Below are positions 16,272-22,529 of a stretch of 22,529 nucleotides of DNA, in pieces. The DNA is from Oscillospiraceae bacterium (lineage in GTDB: Bacteria > Bacillota > Clostridia > Oscillospirales > Oscillospiraceae): NCBI GenBank assembly GCA_020025175.1, contig JAHHSM010000021.1, forward strand, positions 1 to 22,529, given 5' to 3'. The notes below the pieces were generated by a model. The model saw nothing but the letters and a program-made list of their open reading frames with translations. It was not told the DNA's origin and searched no databases. How positions within the stretch are numbered: the first letter of the stretch is position 1; each line of letters opens with the position of its first letter. The position numbers and the translations under genes are program-made.

Positions 16272-17330
16272 ATGACAATGGGAACGAGATTTTTTCAATG
16301 GAAGAATGATGCACAAAAAAATGATGCCATATCAGAAGCGGCACAAATCATTCGTGCCGGCGGCTTGGTGGGGATTCCTACGGAAACCGTTTATGGTCTT
16401 GGTGCCAATGGATTGAATGGTGAAGCGGTCAAACATATTTTTGAAGCAAAGGGACGTCCGCAGGACAATCCCCTGATTTTGCACATTGCGTCTGTGGATT
16501 GGTTGGAACGTTACTGCGAGGATGTGCCGGAATTGGCATACCTACTGGCTGAGAAATTTTGGCCGGGTCCCTTGACAATGATTTTAAGACGCAAAAATAT
16601 AGTACCAGATGTAACTACCGGCGGATTAAATACTGTTGGTATACGATTTCCGGATCATTCGATCACCCTGGAGATCATTTCAAAGGCAGATGTGCCCATT
16701 GCGGCACCCAGCGCCAACACTTCCGGCCGCCCCAGCTGCACAACGGCAGCGGATGTTTTGGAGGATATGAACGGTAAAATTGAAGGGATCGTCGATGGCG
16801 GTCCCTGCCGTGTGGGCGTGGAGTCTACCATCATTGATTTGACGGTTACACCACCTCGCTTACTGCGCCCAGGCGGACTGCCGCTGGAATCGCTGCAAGA
16901 AATTTGCGGAGATATTGAGATTGATCAAGCGGTGACACGGCAGCTGAAAGACGGTGAAACGGCAAAAGCACCCGGTATGAAATATCGGCATTACGCACCA
17001 AAAGCGCCTGTAACTGTTGTGACAGGCGATGCACAAAAAGCCGCGGCATATATCAGAGCACACCTTGCGCCCACAGGTGGTGTGATTTGTTTTGATGAGT
17101 TCGTGCCGATGTTTGAAGGGCATGCGCTGGAATCTTTGGGCAGTGCTTTCGATCAAGCGGAACAGGCGCGGCGCGTATTTGATGCCTTGCGTTTTTTCGA
17201 CAGCACCGATGTGAGCGAAATTTGGGCACAATGTCCCGATAGCGCGGGGCTTGGACTGGCAGTTGCCAATCGCTTGAAAAAAGCGGCAGGGTTTCATGTG
17301 ATCGATGCTGATGAGGAGGAGAGAGCATGA
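16272..17330 (+). CDS. tsaC: Threonylcarbamoyl-AMP synthase, two-domain Sua5 type
   Basis: The enzyme makes threonylcarbamoyl-AMP from threonine, bicarbonate and ATP for the t6A modification of tRNA. In 352 residues the YrdC/TsaC domain (about 13-205) shows GIPTETVYGLG (34-44), KGRPQDNPL (60-68) and PSANTSGRP (146-154). A linker APGMKYRHYAP (233-243) leads to a smaller Sua5 C-terminal domain, as in B. subtilis YwlC. ATG 16272 is used; ATG 16278 is also possible and the ribosome binding site (AAGGCGAAAAGAG) is only moderate. The TGA overlaps the coaE start as ATGA. Its partners tsaB and tsaE are in a separate minus-strand operon in this window. Confidence 0.95.
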   Translation: MTMGTRFFQWKNDAQKNDAISEAAQIIRAGGLVGIPTETVYGLGANGLNGEAVKHIFEAKGRPQDNPLILHIASVDWLERYCEDVPELAYLLAEKFWPGPLTMILRRKNIVPDVTTGGLNTVGIRFPDHSITLEIISKADVPIAAPSANTSGRPSCTTAADVLEDMNGKIEGIVDGGPCRVGVESTIIDLTVTPPRLLRPGGLPLESLQEICGDIEIDQAVTRQLKDGETAKAPGMKYRHYAPKAPVTVVTGDAQKAAAYIRAHLAPTGGVICFDEFVPMFEGHALESLGSAFDQAEQARRVFDALRFFDSTDVSEIWAQCPDSAGLGLAVANRLKKAAGFHVIDADEEERA

Positions 17331-19345
17331 TCGTCTTTGGCATTACTGGTGGCACGGGTGCCGGAAAAACAAGTGCGCTGCATGTGCTGGAAAAGTTGGG
17401 CGCATATTTAATTGATTGTGATGCACTCTATTATGAAATGCTGAAGCCCGGTACAGGATTGCATATGGCCATCGGCGAAACCTTTGGGCATGAAATATTT
17501 GATGAAAAAGGCTCGCTTAATCGGCCAAAACTTGGTAATATGGTATTTAATCATCCGGAGGAACTCAAAAAGCTGAATGGGATTATCTATCGCTATATGG
17601 GCGATGAGATTCGCGCACGGGTGAAGAAACAGGAAAGGCTCGGAACATGCTGCGTGGCAGTGGATGGTATCAATATGATTCAGACACGGGAAGCTGGCAT
17701 GTTTGCCTGCGATTGCATGGTGGGCGTTGTGGCACCGGATGGACTGCGTCTGCGCCGCATTATGGAGCGCGACCATATTACTGAGGAGTATGCCCAAAAG
17801 CGCATCGACGCCCAAGAGCCAAACGAATTTTACTATGAGCATTGTGATGCGATTTTGGAGAATATTTATGAAAGCCAAGAGCTGTTTGAACAAACAGTGG
17901 AAATATTTTTTGGAAATTTAATGCGCGTATGCGAGAAGGAGAAAATGACTATGGAACAGAAAAAACTGAAAGCAGAAGAATTGCTGTATGCGCCTAAAAA
18001 TGGCTGCCTGACCATTGACGAAGCTGAGGCCAAGGCTTGTGCAGAGTACTGCGAAGGCTATAAGCAGTTTTTGGATGCAGGTAAAACGGAACGCGAATGT
18101 GTCCACGAGGCTGTCGCACAAGCTCAAAAGCTGGGTTTCCGTCCCTTTGTGCGCGGTGAGAAGCTGAAAGCTGGCGATAAGATCTATCGTGTGAACCGTG
18201 ACAGAGGTGTCATTTTGGCAGTAGTCGGTACTGAAAGCCTGGAAAAAGGCGTGCAGATTGCCGGCGCGCATATCGATGCACCCCGTTTGGATTTGAAGCC
18301 CTCTCCTTTGTATGAGGACAGTGAGCTGGCTTATCTGAAGACCCATTATTATGGTGGTATCCGTAAGTATCAGTGGGTCGCAATTCCTCTGGAGCTGCGC
18401 GGTGTGATTGCCCTCAAGAGCGGTGAAGTTGTGCCTGTCAGCATTGGTCGCGATGCAAATGATCCCAAGCTGGTTATCGAGGATCTGCTGCCTCATTTGG
18501 GTGCAGAGCAGAGCCGTAAGCCTTTGGGCGAAGCAATTCCTGCTGAAACCTTGAATATCCTTGTGGGCAGCCAGCCTTTGGAGGGTGCTGAAAAGGATGC
18601 AGTGAAGCTCAATGTGCTGTCCATTTTGAATGAGAAGTATGGTATCACAGAGGAAGATTTCATCTCTGCGGAACTAATTGCGGTGCCTGCATTCAACGCA
18701 ACAGATATCGGCCTGGATCGCAGCATGATCGGTGCTTACGGTCAGGATGACCGTGTATGCTCTTACGCTGCATTGAAGGCTGTGTTTGATATTGAAGCAC
18801 CCTCTAAGACTGCTGTCTGTCTGCTGGTTGACAAGGAAGAAATCGGTTCTGTGGGTGTATCCGGTATGCAGAGCATGGCATTTGATACCTTCATGACCGA
18901 TCTGTGCGCAGCTTACGGAGATGTCAGCAGGGAGGCTTGCTATGAGAATTCTTTCTGCCTGAGTGCAGACGTGACAGCAGCATATGATCCCAATTTTGCA
19001 GAGGCTTATGAAAAGAGAAACAGCGCAAAGCTGAACTATGGTATTGGTCTGTGCAAGTATACCGGTTCCCGCGGCAAGAGCGGTGCCTCTGATGCTTCTG
19101 CTGAGATTGTCGCCCGTGTGCGTAAGCTGCTGGATGAAAATTCCATTCTGTGGCAGATGGCTGAAATGGGTAAGGTGGACTACGGCGGAGGCGGAACCAT
19201 TGCACAATATATGGCAAACCGCAATATCGATACCTTGGATGCCGGTGTTGCTGTGCTGGCAATGCATGCGCCCTTTGAAACCGTTTCCAAGCTGGACTGC
19301 TATATGACCTATAAGGCAATGAAGGCTCTTTATGAAGAAAAATAA
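17327..19345 (+). CDS. coaE: Dephospho-CoA kinase joined in frame to M18 aminopeptidase
   Basis: One 672-codon frame encodes two complete enzymes. Residues 1 to about 200 are CoaE, which phosphorylates dephospho-CoA in the last step of CoA synthesis: P-loop GGTGAGKT (8-15), LIDCDALYYEMLKPG (28-42), and the lid region MERDHITEEYAQKRIDAQ (146-163). The common HP after LNxI is replaced (IIYRYM), the PLLFE stretch is replaced by GINMIQ, and EFYYEHCDA stands where a basic residue is usual. Residues 209-672 are the aminopeptidase described separately. The join depends on a T6 run at 17906-17911: with five T, CoaE would end at a TAA (17919-17921) after 197 residues, the normal family length. So this may be a true fusion, a recent one-base insertion, or a sequence error. 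The ATG overlaps the tsaC stop. Confidence 0.8.
   Translation: MIVFGITGGTGAGKTSALHVLEKLGAYLIDCDALYYEMLKPGTGLHMAIGETFGHEIFDEKGSLNRPKLGNMVFNHPEELKKLNGIIYRYMGDEIRARVKKQERLGTCCVAVDGINMIQTREAGMFACDCMVGVVAPDGLRLRRIMERDHITEEYAQKRIDAQEPNEFYYEHCDAILENIYESQELFEQTVEIFFGNLMRVCEKEKMTMEQKKLKAEELLYAPKNGCLTIDEAEAKACAEYCEGYKQFLDAGKTERECVHEAVAQAQKLGFRPFVRGEKLKAGDKIYRVNRDRGVILAVVGTESLEKGVQIAGAHIDAPRLDLKPSPLYEDSELAYLKTHYYGGIRKYQWVAIPLELRGVIALKSGEVVPVSIGRDANDPKLVIEDLLPHLGAEQSRKPLGEAIPAETLNILVGSQPLEGAEKDAVKLNVLSILNEKYGITEEDFISAELIAVPAFNATDIGLDRSMIGAYGQDDRVCSYAALKAVFDIEAPSKTAVCLLVDKEEIGSVGVSGMQSMAFDTFMTDLCAAYGDVSREACYENSFCLSADVTAAYDPNFAEAYEKRNSAKLNYGIGLCKYTGSRGKSGASDASAEIVARVRKLLDENSILWQMAEMGKVDYGGGGTIAQYMANRNIDTLDAGVAVLAMHAPFETVSKLDCYMTYKAMKALYEEK
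17936..17953 (+). promoter_or_regulatory. Internal ribosome binding site for the M18 aminopeptidase
   Basis: AAGGAG (17936-17941) is followed nine bases later by ATG 17951. An in-frame ATG at 17945 is only three bases away and so less suitable. A strong site exactly at the domain border indicates that M18 is, or was, translated on its own. Confidence 0.65.
17951..19345 (+). CDS. M18-family aminopeptidase (ApeA-like), internal start
   Basis: This part alone makes a full-length 464-residue M18 metallo-aminopeptidase, a cytosolic two-zinc enzyme that removes N-terminal residues from peptides. Numbered in the joined frame, candidate metal and catalytic residues are H315 (GAHIDAPRLDLKP), D475 (GQDDRVC), E504 and E505 (DKEEIGS), D548 (SADVTAAYDPNF) and H647 (AMHAPFE). 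All are present, so activity is expected. The codon use differs from CoaE: by hand count AAG:AAA for Lys is 26:8 against 6:6, and GGT makes up 24 of 38 Gly codons against 5 of 20. This suggests stronger expression than the neighbours and supports independent initiation at 17951. The next gene follows after 33 bases. Confidence 0.85.
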   Translation: MEQKKLKAEELLYAPKNGCLTIDEAEAKACAEYCEGYKQFLDAGKTERECVHEAVAQAQKLGFRPFVRGEKLKAGDKIYRVNRDRGVILAVVGTESLEKGVQIAGAHIDAPRLDLKPSPLYEDSELAYLKTHYYGGIRKYQWVAIPLELRGVIALKSGEVVPVSIGRDANDPKLVIEDLLPHLGAEQSRKPLGEAIPAETLNILVGSQPLEGAEKDAVKLNVLSILNEKYGITEEDFISAELIAVPAFNATDIGLDRSMIGAYGQDDRVCSYAALKAVFDIEAPSKTAVCLLVDKEEIGSVGVSGMQSMAFDTFMTDLCAAYGDVSREACYENSFCLSADVTAAYDPNFAEAYEKRNSAKLNYGIGLCKYTGSRGKSGASDASAEIVARVRKLLDENSILWQMAEMGKVDYGGGGTIAQYMANRNIDTLDAGVAVLAMHAPFETVSKLDCYMTYKAMKALYEEK

Positions 19346-19378
19346 TCTGCGCACGAGCATATAGGAAAGGAGCCTGTA

Positions 19379-20281
19379 ATGAACCTGGTGAACTCTCGCA
19401 CCCTATATGAAATCATACAGCGGTTGACCATTCAGGGTAAGGATAAATTTGTTGAAGAGGAAGAAGCACGCTATGACCGTCAGATCGAGGCTCTGGCAAA
19501 TGAAATTGTCGAAAATCATGTGAAGATGGTTTTACTGTCGGGACCCTCCGGCAGTGGCAAGACAACAACAGCACATAATTTGCGCAAGCATCTGATGCGC
19601 AAAATGATGAGCAAGGGCAGTTATGTCTATTGTTTGTCTATGGACGATTGGTATATGTCTGGAGATCGATACACCATGCCCGTGGATGAAGAGGGGAACC
19701 CGGATTATGAATCTCCTGAATGTTTGGATATTCCCAGATTGAACGAAGATTTGCGCAAGCTTTTTGATGGAGAAGAAATCAGTATTCCAATCTATAATTT
19801 TGTTACACGGAAATCTTATGAGAGTGGTGCGCACTTTTCGATGAAGGAAGGTGACGTGGTCATTATGGAAGGGCTTCATGCGCTGAATCCTGTGATTCAG
19901 TTTCCAAAAGATGTGGATAAGTGTATCCGTGTGTATATCTCACCGGCAGATGTCATTGTTAATGAAAAAGACGGTATCGTGTTGGATAATCAATATATCC
20001 GTCTGTGCCGCCGAATCTATCGTGATATTGATCAGCGTGGAAGTACAGCGGCGGAAACCATCAAAAAAAGTGCAAGTGTCAATCGTGGCGAACGATTGTA
20101 TATTACACCGTTTTTGAATAACGCAGGTGTTTGGCACATTGATACGTTGATTGGCTATGAACTTTTCATTCATCGAAGGGAGCTGCCGGATCAAAAGGAG
20201 TTGAAGGTGGTGCCTCTTTCCAAAATTACCCGTTTTGATATTCCAGAAGATTCTATTTTGCGGGAATTTTATAAAGTCTGA
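19379..20281 (+). CDS. Uridine kinase-like nucleoside kinase (P-loop)
   Basis: The 300-residue protein belongs to the uridine kinase/phosphoribulokinase superfamily. An N-terminal helical segment (1-48) precedes Walker A GPSGSGKTTT (55-64). Then come MDDWYM (88-93), where the aspartates usually bind substrate, NPDYESPECLDI (107-118), and the IMEGLHALNP segment. Such proteins in Clostridia often carry an additional N-terminal TGS domain; this one does not. The true substrate (uridine, cytidine or another) cannot be told from sequence. The start has AGGAAAGGAG about 7 bases upstream, 33 bases after the M18 stop; the next gene follows after 14 bases. Confidence 0.87.
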   Translation: MNLVNSRTLYEIIQRLTIQGKDKFVEEEEARYDRQIEALANEIVENHVKMVLLSGPSGSGKTTTAHNLRKHLMRKMMSKGSYVYCLSMDDWYMSGDRYTMPVDEEGNPDYESPECLDIPRLNEDLRKLFDGEEISIPIYNFVTRKSYESGAHFSMKEGDVVIMEGLHALNPVIQFPKDVDKCIRVYISPADVIVNEKDGIVLDNQYIRLCRRIYRDIDQRGSTAAETIKKSASVNRGERLYITPFLNNAGVWHIDTLIGYELFIHRRELPDQKELKVVPLSKITRFDIPEDSILREFYKV

Positions 20282-20295
20282 TCGGAGGGCAGCTT

Positions 20296-21114
20296 ATGCC
20301 GGAACTTCTGTGCCCTGTTTGTGGGCAGATATTGACGCAGGGAGAAAAAACATATCTATGTGCCGGCGGTCACAGTTTTGATCGGGCAAAAAGCGGATAT
20401 GTGAATCTGCTTATTTCCCACCAGAGTGGAACACAGCATGGGGATGATAAGGGCATGGTGCGTGCGCGTCGTGCGTTTTTGCAGCGGGGGTATTATGAAC
20501 CGCTGCAAAAAGCACTGTGCAAGGCAGCGCTGCGATATACAGATGATCAGTGTGTGGATCTTGTGGATGCCGGCTGCGGAGAGTGCTACTATACTGCGGC
20601 AATCGAGCAAGCATTGCTGGATGCCGGAAAAGAATCAAGCATTGTGGGTGTGGATATTTCAAAAGATGCGCTGCGCTTCGGCGATAAGCGCGGAAAGAAT
20701 CTGCGCTTGGCAGTAGCCAGTGTGTATCACATTCCTGTACAGCCGGATTCATGCGATATAGTGCTCAATGTTTTTGCGCCCTTTGCGGGGGAAGAATATC
20801 TGCGTGTGTTGAAGCCGGGCGGTATTTTGCTGCATGTTTCGCCTGACGAGGAGCATTTATGGGAGCTGAAACAGGCGGTCTATGAAATGCCCTACCGCAA
20901 TGATGCTGCCCTGCCGCAGCAGGAGGGATTGACAATTATAGCAGAAGAAAAAATCTGCTGTACACTGCATCTTTCCTGTCACGATGATATTGTAAATCTA
21001 TTTCATATGACACCCTATGCACATAAAACAAGCATCGGGGATATTGCGCGGCTGGATGCACTAGAGCAGCTGGATGTTGCGGCAGAATTTGTACTGCGAA
21101 TTTATCAAAAATGA
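20296..21114 (+). CDS. rlmA: 23S rRNA (guanine-N1)-methyltransferase, RlmA family
   Basis: RlmA enzymes methylate N1 of a guanine in hairpin 35 of 23S rRNA: G745 in the Gram-negative type, G748 in the Gram-positive TlrB/RlmAII type. The 272 residues start with a zinc-binding set C6, C9, C22 and H26, followed by FDRAKSGYVNLL (28-39). The GDDKGMVRARRAFLQRGYY block (49-67) is typical of the family. The SAM-binding motifs are DAGCGECYY (91-99), GVDISK (118-123) and VLKPGG (171-176). The Gram-positive setting favours the RlmAII type, but the sequence alone does not prove the target base. The start has GGAGGG upstream. It ends near the CLC gene, with weak spacing. Confidence 0.9.
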   Translation: MPELLCPVCGQILTQGEKTYLCAGGHSFDRAKSGYVNLLISHQSGTQHGDDKGMVRARRAFLQRGYYEPLQKALCKAALRYTDDQCVDLVDAGCGECYYTAAIEQALLDAGKESSIVGVDISKDALRFGDKRGKNLRLAVASVYHIPVQPDSCDIVLNVFAPFAGEEYLRVLKPGGILLHVSPDEEHLWELKQAVYEMPYRNDAALPQQEGLTIIAEEKICCTLHLSCHDDIVNLFHMTPYAHKTSIGDIARLDALEQLDVAAEFVLRIYQK

Positions 21115-21148
21115 ATCCATCGGTATGATGAGAAAGAAGGAACCCTTT

Positions 21149-22423
21149 GTGCAGTCGTTTATTACATGGTTCACGACCCTCTGCAAGCGTAAAAGCAGAA
21201 GTGCCTCCAATTATGGCAGAGTTTTTGCAAAGTGGGCTGTGATTGCTGTGATAACAGGTGTAATCGGCGGCACAGTGGGTTCCTTGTTCCATTTGAGCGT
21301 CAATCTGGTGACACATTTTCGTGAAATACAGCCTTGGCTGGTATATTTGATGCCGTTGGCGGGTCTACTCATTGTCTGGATTTATCATGTGACATCCATG
21401 GAGGGGAAGGGGACGAATGATATTATTCATTCCATCCATTTTGGAGAAAAAGTTCCCATAATGCTGACACCTGTTATTTTTATTGCAACGATCCTTACCC
21501 ATATAGTGGGCGGAAGTGCAGGAAGAGAGGGTGCAGCACTTCAAATTGGAGGCAGTATCGGCTGGAATGTAGGCCGGCTTTTGCGGCAGGATGAAAAAGA
21601 TATCCGAGTGGCTACGATGTGTGGTATGAGCGCGGTATTTGCAGCATTATTTGGCACACCACTGACAGCAGCAGTATTTGCAATGGAAGTACTGACAGTT
21701 GGAGTGTTTTATTACATGGCTTTTATTCCGTGTTTCATTGCAGCGCTGGCGGCTTATGGTGTTTCTATCCTGTTTCAGCTACAGCCGACGCGCTTTGCGG
21801 TGCTGCAATCCTTTGACTTATCACCTGTTGGTGTGGTGCAGGTGATTGCGTTGTCCATTTTGTGTGCACTGGTCAGTATTGTATTTTGCGTATCCATGCA
21901 TAAAACAGAGCATCTTTTACAGAGAAAACTGTCAAATCCATATTTTCGAATTTTGGCGGGCAGTTTTGTTCTTATGTTATTGACTGCACTCTTTGGTACG
22001 GACTATAATGGTGCGGGAGAGACTATGATTGAAACAGCCATGGGCGGAACAGCAGAGCCGTGGGCATGGGTACTGAAAATTGTGTTTACAGCCATTACAA
22101 TTGGCTGTGGATTTCGTGGGGGTGAAATTATCCCCTCCTTTTTTATCGGAGCAACCTTTGGCTGTTTTATGGGCGGTTTGCTGTCTATTCCGCCCAGCTT
22201 TGGCACGGCACTTGGAATTGTGTCCGTATTCTGTGGTGCAGTCAACTGCCCAATTGCGGCGATTATTTTGAGTGTTGAACTCTTTGGTGCACGGGAACTG
22301 AGTTATTTTGCAATTGCTGCGGGCGTAAGTTATATGCTTTCAGGCTACTATGGTATCTATCAAAGTCAGGAAATCCGCTACTCAAAGCTAAAGCCTGAAA
22401 AGATTGAAACCTATGCAAAATAA
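21149..22423 (+). CDS. CLC-family transporter, probable fluoride/proton antiporter type
   Basis: This is an integral membrane protein of the CLC family, 424 residues from the GTG at 21149, which has AAGAAGGAA six to seven bases upstream. An alternative ATG at 21125 (10 bases after the rlmA stop) would add eight basic residues but has no ribosome binding site. The gating glutamate region is GSAGREGAALQIGG (122-135, E127). The chloride-selectivity GSGIP motif is not present; EGKGTNDIIHSI (85-96) stands in its place. The GGIFxP stretch is GGEIIPSFFIGA (324-335). I recall both changes from CLC-F (EriC-F) fluoride exporters. A fluoride role is therefore likely, but the substrate is untested and no fluoride riboswitch was seen upstream. 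It is the last gene of the long run. Confidence 0.85.
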   Translation: MQSFITWFTTLCKRKSRSASNYGRVFAKWAVIAVITGVIGGTVGSLFHLSVNLVTHFREIQPWLVYLMPLAGLLIVWIYHVTSMEGKGTNDIIHSIHFGEKVPIMLTPVIFIATILTHIVGGSAGREGAALQIGGSIGWNVGRLLRQDEKDIRVATMCGMSAVFAALFGTPLTAAVFAMEVLTVGVFYYMAFIPCFIAALAAYGVSILFQLQPTRFAVLQSFDLSPVGVVQVIALSILCALVSIVFCVSMHKTEHLLQRKLSNPYFRILAGSFVLMLLTALFGTDYNGAGETMIETAMGGTAEPWAWVLKIVFTAITIGCGFRGGEIIPSFFIGATFGCFMGGLLSIPPSFGTALGIVSVFCGAVNCPIAAIILSVELFGARELSYFAIAAGVSYMLSGYYGIYQSQEIRYSKLKPEKIETYAK

Positions 22424-22435
22424 TAGTATTGGATT

Positions 22436-22475
22436 AAAAAGCACGGTTTTGCGCAATGCAAAACCGTGCTTTTTT
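22436..22475 (+). terminator. Terminator of the long plus-strand gene run
   Basis: A perfect GC-containing 12-base stem (22441-22452 with 22458-22469) around a GCAAT loop, extended by flanking A5 and T6, lies 12 bases after the CLC stop. It is the first clear terminator after the one at 9346-9375. Confidence 0.93.
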
Positions 22476-22500
22476 ATTTGGCGCCTTTAGGCTAGAATAA

Positions 22501-22521
22501 ACCCCTGGTAGTACCAGGGGT
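22501..22521. terminator. Palindromic hairpin at the right edge, possible minus-strand terminator
   Basis: ACCCCTGGTA and TACCAGGGGT are perfect inverted arms around one G; as RNA the loop would be slightly larger. Read on the minus strand it is followed by TTTATTC, so it may end a convergent gene beyond the right edge. On the plus strand no T run follows. Confidence 0.45.
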
Positions 22522-22529
22522 AAATAAAA

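Noticed and set aside
17918..19360. Long open frames on the minus strand opposite the M18 gene (192 and 228 codons)
   Set aside because: They are mirror frames of a strongly biased gene. They have no family-like motifs and no ribosome binding sites, and the plus-strand protein is fully explained.
21060..21148. Possible fluoride riboswitch before the CLC gene
   Set aside because: No segment resembles the conserved parts of the crcB motif as I remember them, and the region is mostly rlmA coding sequence.

Overview
The window reads as a core chromosomal segment of a low-to-moderate G+C Gram-positive bacterium (Bacillota, probably class Clostridia). Support comes from strong AAGGAGG-type ribosome binding sites, sigma-A style promoters with 17-base spacers and extended -10 elements, GTG starts, a Bacillus subtilis ThyA-type thymidylate synthase, a clostridial-style Ddl, and an SLH-domain surface protein. 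The order Oscillospirales is a guess from the style of CoaE and cannot be proved here. No rRNA, tRNA, insertion sequence, prophage or CRISPR array was seen. No gene-free stretch exceeds about 205 bases.

Layout. (1) Positions 55-3627, minus strand: recG with its own promoter and terminator, then a thyA-folA operon with its own promoter and terminator. (2) 3831-5030, plus strand: a single DUF815 AAA+ ATPase gene that converges on the next unit and shares a bidirectional terminator with it. (3) 5087-6888, minus strand: operon tsaE-tsaB-upp (tRNA t6A synthesis and uracil salvage). (4) 7039-8187, plus strand: a SEDS peptidoglycan polymerase gene, divergent from tsaE, with a perfect 14-base palindrome between the two promoters. 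(5) 8349-9329, plus strand: a secreted cadherin-like/SLH protein with terminators on both sides. (6) 9497-22423, plus strand: about eleven tightly packed genes with no visible internal terminator: ddl, murF, an ABC-F ATPase, a YdcF-like envelope protein, a flavodoxin-like protein, prfA (RF1), tsaC/sua5, coaE joined in frame to an M18 aminopeptidase, a uridine-kinase-like enzyme, rlmA and a CLC transporter. A strong terminator closes the run.

Themes. Cell-wall synthesis is represented by the SEDS polymerase, Ddl, MurF and possibly the YdcF-like protein. Translation and tRNA/rRNA modification are represented by TsaE, TsaB, TsaC, RF1, RlmA and ABC-F. Nucleotide and cofactor metabolism is represented by ThyA, FolA, Upp, CoaE and the uridine-kinase-like protein. 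Three of the four bacterial t6A genes are present; tsaD is not. prmC, often next to prfA, is also absent.

Most notable points: the coaE/M18 reading frame is continuous only because of a six-T run, since one T fewer would end CoaE at a normal length just before a strong internal ribosome binding site for M18; the CLC protein lacks the chloride-selectivity motif and resembles the fluoride/proton CLC-F type; and a palindrome lies between the tsaE and SEDS promoters. Nothing here clearly amounts to a wholly undescribed multi-gene system.
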